Part shown: piece after piece, positions 5,192 to 11,228 of the stretch
Position numbering within the stretch: position 1 is the first letter of the stretch
Layout: each line of letters starts with the position of its first letter
From: Paraglaciecola arctica
GTDB lineage: Bacteria > Pseudomonadota > Gammaproteobacteria > Enterobacterales > Alteromonadaceae
Reading direction: 5' to 3'
Assembly: GCA_003232445.1 (NCBI GenBank)
Contig: QIJM01000307.1
Span: forward strand, 1 to 11,228
Length of the DNA: 11,228 nt
Position numbers and translations under genes: made by a program
The notes under the pieces: model-generated
Seen by the model: the letters and a program-made list of their open reading frames with translations, nothing else
What the model was told of the DNA's origin: nothing
The model's database searches: none

Positions 5192-8100
5192 ATGAAATTA
5201 TTTACCCACATAAATTTACTGCTGATGTTACTGATAGCACCTATCGCCAATGCGACCTGGCAAGATGCTGACAACGTCGAGTTTAGCTACTCCTCGCGGC
5301 CAGTTTTTGACCGGGTCAATCGTCAATACAGTGCCATTGTCACCCTTACCAACACAGGTACTGCTATAAACGTGCCCATGCGGGTGTTATTTGATGCCAG
5401 TAGTCATCAAATCATGAACAGCCAAGGTGTTGAGAGCGATGTGCCTTTTATTACTCTAACCACCAGCGAACTTGCTGCGGGTGCTTCACACCAGTTCGCC
5501 GTCAAGTTGAGCTTGACCCGAACAGCTTTATCCATGCAAATGCGTTTACAGGCCGATATCGCACTTGATGAAGCACCTGGCACTGGCTTGTCACTAGCAG
5601 AAAATCAAATCGCCATATTTTATCAACGAGATGATGCTAACTACCAAGGCTGGGGCTTGCATTTATGGAATGGTGAAGGCTGTGGCGAATATGCAGCGCC
5701 TACCCGTGACAGTGTACATTTTAACAACTGGGGCGACCCCTTCCCTGCTGACGGCGAGCACCCTGTGTATGGCGCCTATTATATTTTAACCATTAGCCCT
5801 GAGGCATCCTGTTACAACTTCATTATACACAGCGGCGATAACAAAGCCCTGGGCAATAATAACAGTCGTTTTGAACCAGCCAATGGCCAGCAAGCCTTTA
5901 CTTTTCATGGCTACCCAGAGCTATGGTATGACCCCCTTGCCTCGCGCCCTTTTACTGTTGATGGCGCCAAAGCACACTGGATCAACACCAATACTTTAGT
6001 CTGGCTTACCTCTAGCAACGCCACTGAATATCGTTTATACGCTTCTGCCGATGCCAGTTTGTCAAACGTCAATGATCAAGCATTAGCCGATGCCAGTTTC
6101 ACACCGTTAACCATGGCTCTTGTTGACTCGGCATTATATGCACGCGATCCGCACCTTAACGGTTTCAGCGCGTTTACCATGGACCTCAGCGCAGCGCAGG
6201 CTAAACAATGGGCTAAACAGCAATTACTTGCTGTAGCACTCGACGCCCAAGGCGAACTGATAGAAGCGACTAGAGTGCAGCTTCCTAGGCTGTTAGATAG
6301 CCTATATACCAGCGCTGCCAACGATGCCGATGAAGCCCAGCTAGGGGTAACTTACACCCATGACACTATCACCGCTGCGCTTTGGGCACCTACTGCCAAA
6401 GTGGTAAATATCACTGTGTTTGACAGCAATAAACACCCCCTAGCTAACCATGTGATGAGCTTAGATACCGCAAGCGGAGTTTGGTCTTATAGTGGAGCCA
6501 AAACGGATTTAGACCGTAAGTTTTATCGCTACGATGTCACTGTGTATCATCCACTCACTGAGAAAATTGAACAATTAGTCACGACGGATCCTTATTCCGT
6601 CAGCCTAGCAACCAACGGCCGCTACAGCCAGTTTGTCAATCTGCACGATGCAGACTTGAAACCCACTAACTGGGACGGACACAGCGTGCCCACCGTCATC
6701 GATCCAGAAGATGCGGTGATTTATGAAGGGCATATCCGTGACTTTAGCATTCTCGACCAAAGCACCAGTGCGGCTCATCGTGGAAAATACATGGCGTTTA
6801 CCGAACTCAACTCTGTGCCTATGCAGCATTTACAGAGTTTGCAGGAGGCTGGTTTAACCCACTTTCACTTGTTACCGGCCAATGATATTGCCTCAATCCA
6901 AGAAGATTACAGCCAGCGAGTGGATATAACTGATACCGTTGCCAAGCTTTGCCAACTGAATAACACAGCCCCGATATGTGGAGTTGAAGATAACCAGTCA
7001 ACATTACTGCAGGTGCTAGAAAGTTACGATCCATCCACCACAGATGCACAAGCGCTGATTGATTCCATGCGCTCCATGGACGGGTTTAACTGGGGTTATG
7101 ATCCCCAGCATTTCGCCGCTCCTGAGGGCAGTTATGCAACGGATTCAAATGGCGTCAGCCGTATTCTGGAAATGCGCGCCATGAACCAATCCTTACACCA
7201 AATTGGACTGCGCGTAATTTTAGATGTGGTGTATAACCACACCGCATCATCAGGCCTATTCGACAACTCGGTGCTAGATAAGGTCGTACCTGGGTACTAT
7301 CACCGCTTAAACGAAATCAGTGGCCAAATTGCAAACTCCACCTGTTGTGAAAATACCGCCACCGAATACAAAATGATGGCCAAATTAATGAATGATTCAT
7401 TGGTTAGTTTTGCTCAGCATTTCGGCTTTGACGGCTTTCGTTTTGACTTAATGGGGCACATTCCCAAACAGGCCATTATGGATGCAAGGGAAGCTGTTCG
7501 CGCCGTGGATCCCGATACCTATTTTTATGGTGAAGGCTGGAACTTTGGCGAAGTCGCGGATAACCGTCGTTTTGAGCAAGCCTCACAATTAAATATGGCT
7601 GGCAGCGAAATCGGCACCTTTTCTGATCGCCAGCGTGATGCTGTGCGTGACGGTGCCATGTTTACCGGCGGCAGCATCAGCGAGCAAGACGTGATCCGTA
7701 TTGGCTTGGTGGGTAATGTTGGCAGCTATCAGTTTGTTGCAGCCAGCGATGCTTATATATCAGCCTACGATTACCAATGGAATGGTCAGCCAGCAGGTTA
7801 CAACGATGATCCTGCCGAAACCATTAACTACATATCCAAGCATGATAACGAAACCTTATGGGACAAGCTGCAATACGCTTTACCTGCCGATTTTGGAGTA
7901 CAAGACCGGGTACGTATCCAGAATGTGGCCTTATCTATTCCCCTTTTAAGCCAAGGCATTCCATTTTTACATATGGGTTCAGATTTAATTCGCTCCAAAT
8001 CCATGGACAGGAATACCTTTGATGCAGGTGACTGGTTTAATCGTATTGATTTCACACAAGCCAGCAGCAACTGGAATATCGGTTTGCCTCTGGCCCAAGA

Positions 8101-9256
8101 TAACCAGAACAATTGGGCCAGCATGGGGGTTATTAGTGCTAACCAAAATACCAACTTTACGGCCACTGATGTTCAGCTTTCAGCAGCACTGTTTAAAGAG
8201 TTTTTGCACATTCGCAGCGACAGTAAGTTATTCCGCTTAAATAGCGCAGAGGATATTGCCCAACGCATTAAATTCCACAATACCGGCAGTCAGCAAGTTC
8301 AAGGCCTGATCGTGATGAGTCTTGATGATGGTATTGGCTTAGCGGATTTAGACAGCAAAAATGATGCGATAGTGGTGCTTATCAATGGCAGTGCCTTAGC
8401 GCAATCTGTCAACGTGAATAACGCCAATGCTTTTATACTGCATCAAAGTCAGCAACAATCAGCCGATCCGACAGTACAAACAGCTACCTTTAGCAGCGGC
8501 ACGTTTACCGTACCGGCGTTAACTACGGCTGTATTTGTTAAACCACAAAATGGCTCGCAAGGCTACGGTTTATCGGCCTTGCCCCCATATGGTGAGCAAA
8601 GTATCTATTTGCGTGGCGACTTTAATGCGTGGGATACGTCATTACCCTTTAGCTACCAAGGCAACGACAGCTACGAAGTCGATGCCGCTCTGTTACAGGG
8701 TGATTATCAGTTCAAAATTGCCGACCAAGATTTTGCTGCGGTCAACATAGGTGGAGAATTCACCATGCCATTGGGTTCCCCCGCAGTCCTGACCAACGGA
8801 GCCAACAATTTAAGCTTGGGCTTAATTGCTGATGGCAACTATAAATTTGTATTAGATGCAGCCAACAGCGCTAACCCCACCTTAACGATAATTCCGGATG
8901 ATCCTAATGCCATTCCCCCACCCTATGGCAACCATGTGCCTTTACTACGGGGTGATATGAACGATTGGGGTATTAATTCGCCGTTAACGTATCAGGGCAA
9001 CGGTATCTACAGAGGGCAATTTAATATTGATGCAGGCGACTACCACTTCAAAATTGCCGACCAAGATTGGGGCGGAAGCGGCGGCCTGAATCTAGGCGCC
9101 AACACCGATATAGAATTGGCTACAGCGGTCACCCTCTTCCCTGGTTCAAATGATAATATTTATATTATTGTGCTAAGCAGCACCGTGCTGGTATTTGAGT
9201 TAGACGCCAGTGATATAGCGAGCCCAATCCTGACAGTGACTGAACAGGTAGAGTAA
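5192..9256 (+). CDS. pulA: secreted pullulanase-type alpha-1,6-glucosidase (GH13)
   Basis: A 1354-residue exported debranching enzyme that hydrolyses alpha-1,6 links in pullulan, starch and glycogen. Signal peptide 1-21 (cleavage after A-N-A) has no lipobox cysteine, so it is not a PulA-type lipoprotein. Domain order: a beta-sandwich region (about 25-135), CBM41 (about 140-250, with Y-Q-G-W-G-L-H-L-W), a pullulanase N2-like domain (about 255-370), CBM48 (about 384-484), then the GH13 barrel from about 509. The pullulanase signature is F-N-W-G-Y-D-P (632-638). The GH13 regions are DVVYNHT (678-684), nucleophile Asp752 in GFRFDLMGH, acid/base Glu781 in YGEGWNFGE, and Asp885 in SKHDNETLWD. A pullulanase-type C-terminal beta domain follows. 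Two homologous extra domains (about 1125-1235 and 1240-1350) with L-R-G-D-x-N-x-W and FKIADQD motifs end the protein. The start is ATG 5192, since an upstream in-frame ATG at 5138 would lie inside the preceding gene and precede the signal peptide. Confidence 0.95.
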   Translation: MKLFTHINLLLMLLIAPIANATWQDADNVEFSYSSRPVFDRVNRQYSAIVTLTNTGTAINVPMRVLFDASSHQIMNSQGVESDVPFITLTTSELAAGASHQFAVKLSLTRTALSMQMRLQADIALDEAPGTGLSLAENQIAIFYQRDDANYQGWGLHLWNGEGCGEYAAPTRDSVHFNNWGDPFPADGEHPVYGAYYILTISPEASCYNFIIHSGDNKALGNNNSRFEPANGQQAFTFHGYPELWYDPLASRPFTVDGAKAHWINTNTLVWLTSSNATEYRLYASADASLSNVNDQALADASFTPLTMALVDSALYARDPHLNGFSAFTMDLSAAQAKQWAKQQLLAVALDAQGELIEATRVQLPRLLDSLYTSAANDADEAQLGVTYTHDTITAALWAPTAKVVNITVFDSNKHPLANHVMSLDTASGVWSYSGAKTDLDRKFYRYDVTVYHPLTEKIEQLVTTDPYSVSLATNGRYSQFVNLHDADLKPTNWDGHSVPTVIDPEDAVIYEGHIRDFSILDQSTSAAHRGKYMAFTELNSVPMQHLQSLQEAGLTHFHLLPANDIASIQEDYSQRVDITDTVAKLCQLNNTAPICGVEDNQSTLLQVLESYDPSTTDAQALIDSMRSMDGFNWGYDPQHFAAPEGSYATDSNGVSRILEMRAMNQSLHQIGLRVILDVVYNHTASSGLFDNSVLDKVVPGYYHRLNEISGQIANSTCCENTATEYKMMAKLMNDSLVSFAQHFGFDGFRFDLMGHIPKQAIMDAREAVRAVDPDTYFYGEGWNFGEVADNRRFEQASQLNMAGSEIGTFSDRQRDAVRDGAMFTGGSISEQDVIRIGLVGNVGSYQFVAASDAYISAYDYQWNGQPAGYNDDPAETINYISKHDNETLWDKLQYALPADFGVQDRVRIQNVALSIPLLSQGIPFLHMGSDLIRSKSMDRNTFDAGDWFNRIDFTQASSNWNIGLPLAQDNQNNWASMGVISANQNTNFTATDVQLSAALFKEFLHIRSDSKLFRLNSAEDIAQRIKFHNTGSQQVQGLIVMSLDDGIGLADLDSKNDAIVVLINGSALAQSVNVNNANAFILHQSQQQSADPTVQTATFSSGTFTVPALTTAVFVKPQNGSQGYGLSALPPYGEQSIYLRGDFNAWDTSLPFSYQGNDSYEVDAALLQGDYQFKIADQDFAAVNIGGEFTMPLGSPAVLTNGANNLSLGLIADGNYKFVLDAANSANPTLTIIPDDPNAIPPPYGNHVPLLRGDMNDWGINSPLTYQGNGIYRGQFNIDAGDYHFKIADQDWGGSGGLNLGANTDIELATAVTLFPGSNDNIYIIVLSSTVLVFELDASDIASPILTVTEQVE
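8590..9250 (+). repeat. tandem domain repeat at the pullulanase C-terminus
   Basis: Two copies of a beta-rich module occupy roughly residues 1125-1235 and 1240-1350. Each has (Y/L)-L-R-G-D-(F/M)-N-x-W, then L-x-Y-Q-G-N, then D-Y-(Q/H)-F-K-I-A-D-Q-D. At DNA level a 22 bp run is identical at 8711-8732 and 9047-9068, which points to duplication within the gene. The fold is probably a starch-binding E-set/CBM-like sandwich (inference). Confidence 0.7.
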
Positions 9257-9269
9257 TTAACCCCAGATC

Positions 9270-9338
9270 GATGTATGGACTCCACCACCCTAGCTAAACT
9301 AAAGTGGTGTCGACCAAAACAAAAGGAGTCCATACATC
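9270..9338 (+). other. stem-loop that can mask a transposase Shine-Dalgarno
   Basis: The arms at 9270-9283 and 9325-9338 are perfectly complementary over 14 bp. An inner CACCAC (9283-9288) / GTGGTG (9304-9309) stem sits off-centre, leaving an unpaired AC-rich strand. The right arm contains the A4GGAG Shine-Dalgarno-like sequence (9321-9328) just ahead of the transposase-like frame. Folding in RNA read through from the pullulanase gene would therefore hide it, a protective layout known from several insertion sequences. It lacks a T-run, so I do not call it a terminator. In IS110-type elements the non-coding end also encodes a guide (bridge) RNA, and this stem could be part of such an RNA (inference). 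Confidence 0.5.
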
Positions 9339-9410
9339 TCTCTCGATTTAGCCAAGAATGTTATTCAGGTTTGCCAAGTAAGTAAAGCTCTCCCTTCGGG
9401 CGAGGTTTAA
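9336..9410 (+). pseudogene. IS110-family transposase, N-terminal fragment
   Basis: The plus frame reads I-S-L-D-L-A-K-N-V-I-Q-V-C-Q-V-S-K, the start of the DEDD/RuvC-like catalytic domain of IS110-family transposases (the G-I-D-L-A-K-N-V-F-Q-V type motif, where D is the first catalytic acid). Only about 17 residues are recognisable (9336-9386). The frame then runs into unrelated sequence and stops at TAA 9408-9410. No in-frame start codon is present upstream. The fragment therefore lacks both its start and more than 90% of the usual 300-400 residue protein, and is non-functional debris. Confidence 0.6.
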
Positions 9411-9461
9411 AGGCACCTACTCTGCGTTGCCTGAACTCAAAACAGGTCAACTAATTTATTC

Positions 9462-9522
9462 ATGCCTGTTCCTTTTTAGATGGGTCTCTTTGGGTCGAAA
9501 GATCGGATCTTGGAACAGGCAT
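9462..9522. repeat. 11 bp perfect inverted repeat bounding a 61 bp segment
   Basis: ATGCCTGTTCC (9462-9472) and GGAACAGGCAT (9512-9522) are exact complements separated by 39 bp. The interior holds AAGATC-G-GATCTT (9500-9512 region) and two TGGGTC copies. It directly abuts the stop codon of the minus-strand aer-like gene, so it could form the 3' stem of that transcript. An AACAGG at 9441-9446 could compete for the same partner strand. The long loop and absent T-run argue against a simple intrinsic terminator, and a miniature mobile or extragenic repeat is the alternative. Confidence 0.5.
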
Positions 9523-11064
9523 TTAGTTCAATTTCTTAAGGTTTTGTTGGTCACGTAAACGCGTTAAAAGCATTTCGCTTAAATGTACGGCTTCGTTACC
9601 GTGATCTTCACTTTCAGCAGACATATCTGCAATAGAAATAATATTTTGATTAATGTGTTCTGTCACAACCGACTGTTTTTCAACCGATGTAGATATTTGA
9701 ATATTAATATCTGCCAATGATGATACCTCTTTGATAATTTTTGCTAAAGCCTGCTTAGTTTCATCTACCATCGAAACACAATTAGTCGATAATTCTCTTC
9801 CTTTCACCATAGAGCCTGTCACGAAGTCAGACTCTGATCGTAATTGAAGAATTAACTTTCCAATTTCATCTGTTGATTGCCGAGAGCGTAAAGCCAAAGC
9901 CCGCACTTCATCAGCTACCACTGCAAATCCTCTACCTTGCTCTCCGGCTCTTGCTGCTTCAATTGCAGCATTTAATGCTAATAAATTAGTTTGGTCAGCA
10001 ATACTACTGATTTCACTTAATACCGTTTCTATTGTACGAGTGCCTTCGATTAGACGACTAATTGCCGTATCTACTTCAACCAATTGCTCAGATAGTTCAG
10101 TTATAGACTCTGTTGTCTGTGATACAACTTTATGTCCTTCGTTAGTAATATCTAATCCATATTGGGAGGTATCCGCTGCTTTGGAAACCACCCGAACTAT
10201 TTCCTGCACTGTGGTAGACATTTGGTTCATAGCGGCAGCAACTTGATCGGTTTCACCTTTTTGACTTGCCAAAATTGAAGCTACGTTATTACCTCGTTGT
10301 GCCGATTGAGACGCAATATCGTTAATGGTCAATGAGTCATCCATAACACGGCCTACAACCGCTTTGGTTTCAGCGCTGCGCATTCTAAGCGCTAACAAAA
10401 TATTTCCGACTTTGTCATTATTACCCGAATATAAATAACTCATTAAAGGGTTATCGAAAACGTGGGTTGCTTCCTGAAGTACTGTTAGATATTGAGCGCG
10501 CCATAAGTAAAATAATGCACAACCGCACAAAGATAACCCCGTTAATGGCACTGATAACAAAAGGTGACTCTCGCCAATAAAGAGGTTAAGCGCTGACAAG
10601 ATCACACAGGAAAATAAAATAGCTTGAACCCAAAGTGTTTTATCGATCTTGTTTTTAGTGGCTGCGGTTTTATTACCTTGGCAAAGTTGTGGGTAGATCT
10701 CGTTTGCCCTTTCTTTAACTTTGCTGTCCAGTACAGTGCGTACTGATTGATACTCAAAAACTTTGCCAGCTTCGTCTTTGATTGGCGTAACAAAAGCATT
10801 TACCCAGTAATAATCGCCATTTTTACAACGATTTTTTACCGGTCCCATCCAAGAATTACCCTGCTGGACAGTCGACCAAAGATCTTTAAAGGCTGCTTTG
10901 GGCATGTCGGGATGTCGAACTTTATTGTGTGGATTACCCACTAACTCCTCTAGAGAATAGCCAGCAATACTACAAAAAGCAGCATTGGCATATTTTATAT
11001 GGCTATTTAAATCAGTGGTTGAAAGCAGGGTTTCTGATGGAGAAAGTAATTGTTCTGTGCTCAT
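9523..11064 (-). CDS. aer: Aer-like PAS-domain methyl-accepting chemotaxis (aerotaxis) protein
   Basis: A 513-residue energy/oxygen taxis transducer that signals through CheA/CheW. Residues about 10-115 are an Aer-type PAS domain, with near-identity to E. coli Aer at P-H-N-x-V-R-H-P-D-M-P-K-A-A-F (45-59) and at W-x-G-x-V-K-N-R-x-K-N-G-D-x-Y-W-V (72-88). In Aer this fold binds FAD, and Trp72 corresponds to its conserved cofactor-pocket tryptophan. Two hydrophobic spans (about 145-163 and 168-188) form a membrane hairpin with almost no periplasmic loop, as in Aer. A linker leads to the MCP signalling domain, whose tip is IADQTNLLALNAAIEAARAG (355-374) followed by EQGRGFAVVADEVRALA. The start is ATG 11064. 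Its Shine-Dalgarno is weak (TAGGTAAT, with AGG about 12 nt upstream). No che gene is adjacent, so it is a stand-alone receptor. Confidence 0.93.
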   Translation of the reverse strand: MSTEQLLSPSETLLSTTDLNSHIKYANAAFCSIAGYSLEELVGNPHNKVRHPDMPKAAFKDLWSTVQQGNSWMGPVKNRCKNGDYYWVNAFVTPIKDEAGKVFEYQSVRTVLDSKVKERANEIYPQLCQGNKTAATKNKIDKTLWVQAILFSCVILSALNLFIGESHLLLSVPLTGLSLCGCALFYLWRAQYLTVLQEATHVFDNPLMSYLYSGNNDKVGNILLALRMRSAETKAVVGRVMDDSLTINDIASQSAQRGNNVASILASQKGETDQVAAAMNQMSTTVQEIVRVVSKAADTSQYGLDITNEGHKVVSQTTESITELSEQLVEVDTAISRLIEGTRTIETVLSEISSIADQTNLLALNAAIEAARAGEQGRGFAVVADEVRALALRSRQSTDEIGKLILQLRSESDFVTGSMVKGRELSTNCVSMVDETKQALAKIIKEVSSLADINIQISTSVEKQSVVTEHINQNIISIADMSAESEDHGNEAVHLSEMLLTRLRDQQNLKKLN

Positions 11065-11228
11065 ATTATTGCATTACCTATTAAACAAAAAGTAACTACT
11101 ATTCATAAACTTACAATATTTTTTGTAATATTACTAGGACGCCATGAGCCAAATTAATAGGCGTCATAACAAAAATTGCAATTTATCTGTCTACTTTTGG
11201 ACTATAAATATAGCTTGGGGGATGGATT
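11065..11228 (-). promoter_or_regulatory. upstream region of the aer-like gene with two inverted repeats
   Basis: This AT-rich stretch should hold the aer-like promoter. TTACAA (11111-11116) and TTGTAA (11123-11128) form an 18 bp palindromic site. GACGCC (11138-11143) and GGCGTC (11160-11165) form a 6 bp-arm hairpin with a 16 nt loop, GC-rich against its surroundings. Either could be an operator, and the second could be the 3' stem of a gene entering from the right edge. I found no clear sigma-28 (flagellar) promoter. Confidence 0.4.

Larger units (their letters stand above)
9257..9522. other. composite structured spacer with insertion-sequence debris
   Basis: A 266 bp interval between the converging pullulanase and aer-like genes. 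From left to right it holds a 14 bp perfect inverted repeat, a fragment of an IS110-family transposase N-terminus, a small CTC-x-CCC-TTC-GGG-x-GAG hairpin (9390-9404), an AGGCA/TGCCT hairpin (9411-9432), and an 11 bp perfect inverted repeat next to the aer-like stop codon. No intact gene lies in it. Confidence 0.6.

Noticed and set aside
7828..8166. Minus-strand 112-codon open frame within the pullulanase
   Set aside because: Antisense to the GH13 catalytic domain, with no motif of its own. A composition-driven shadow.
9270..9338. Rho-independent terminator for the pullulanase gene
   Set aside because: The stem is strong, but the loop is 41 nt and no T-run follows (CTCTCTCGATTTAG). Masking of a transposase ribosome binding site explains it better.
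9361..9450. Short minus-strand frame (residues like R-V-G-A-F-K-P-R-P-K-G-E-L) through the structured spacer
   Set aside because: About 29 codons with only a TTG as possible start and no ribosome binding site. It coincides with the hairpins, so it is better explained as a repeat element than as a gene.
11144..11228. Plus-strand ATG frame open to the right edge (28 codons, M-S-Q-I-N-R-R-H-N-K...)
   Set aside because: AGGA lies only 4 nt upstream, the peptide is unrecognisable, and it overlaps an inverted repeat. It could be the start of a gene beyond the window but cannot be supported.
1..11228. CRISPR array, phage-defence island, tRNA or rRNA genes
   Set aside because: No regularly spaced repeats, no defence-gene motifs and no tRNA/rRNA-like sequence could be recognised on either strand.

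Overview
The window reads as a stretch of chromosome from a marine gammaproteobacterium, most likely of the order Alteromonadales. The support is indirect: an AT-rich backbone, an Aer-type aerotaxis receptor, a PEP-CTERM-like C-terminus of the 'V-(S/N)-A-P' type seen in that order, a large secreted pullulanase, and an intergenic ATTATACCAAT motif that I associate with that group. No rRNA, tRNA, CRISPR array, intact insertion sequence or complete phage gene is visible.

Layout. (1) 1-947: a GC-rich hairpin at the left edge and a minus-strand alpha/beta hydrolase with its own strong ribosome binding site. (2) 948-1273: a gap without a convincing gene. (3) 1274-4215: a compact tryptophan-related cluster. 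A minus-strand pair encodes a PrnB-like protein of the heme IDO/TDO superfamily and a kynureninase-like PLP enzyme, separated by 2 bp. A divergent Lrp/AsnC-family regulator lies across a 168 bp AT-rich promoter region containing an inverted repeat. (4) 4216-4515: a non-coding leader. (5) 4516-9256: a two-gene plus-strand operon of a secreted PEP-CTERM-like protein followed 1 bp later by a 1354-residue multidomain pullulanase. (6) 9257-9522: a composite non-coding stretch with two perfect inverted repeats and a short remnant of an IS110-family transposase N-terminus. (7) 9523-11064: an Aer-like PAS/MCP energy-taxis receptor on the minus strand. (8) 11065-11228: its upstream region, with two inverted repeats.

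How the genes may work together. The PrnB-like and kynureninase-like enzymes look like consecutive steps: oxidative opening of an indole ring, then PLP-dependent side-chain cleavage. The divergent Lrp/AsnC protein would sense an amino acid and control them. No formamidase is obvious, unless the nearby alpha/beta hydrolase fills that role, which is speculation. The pullulanase operon is a separate starch/glycogen/pullulan module. Its partner is probably an envelope-anchored or surface protein with a carbohydrate-binding-like fold. That operon is visibly richer in G+C than its flanks and ends next to insertion-sequence debris, so it may be a transferred cassette.

The most interesting points are the PrnB/kynureninase/Lrp cluster, the tight coupling of a PEP-CTERM-like protein to a pullulanase, and the structured IS110-remnant spacer.
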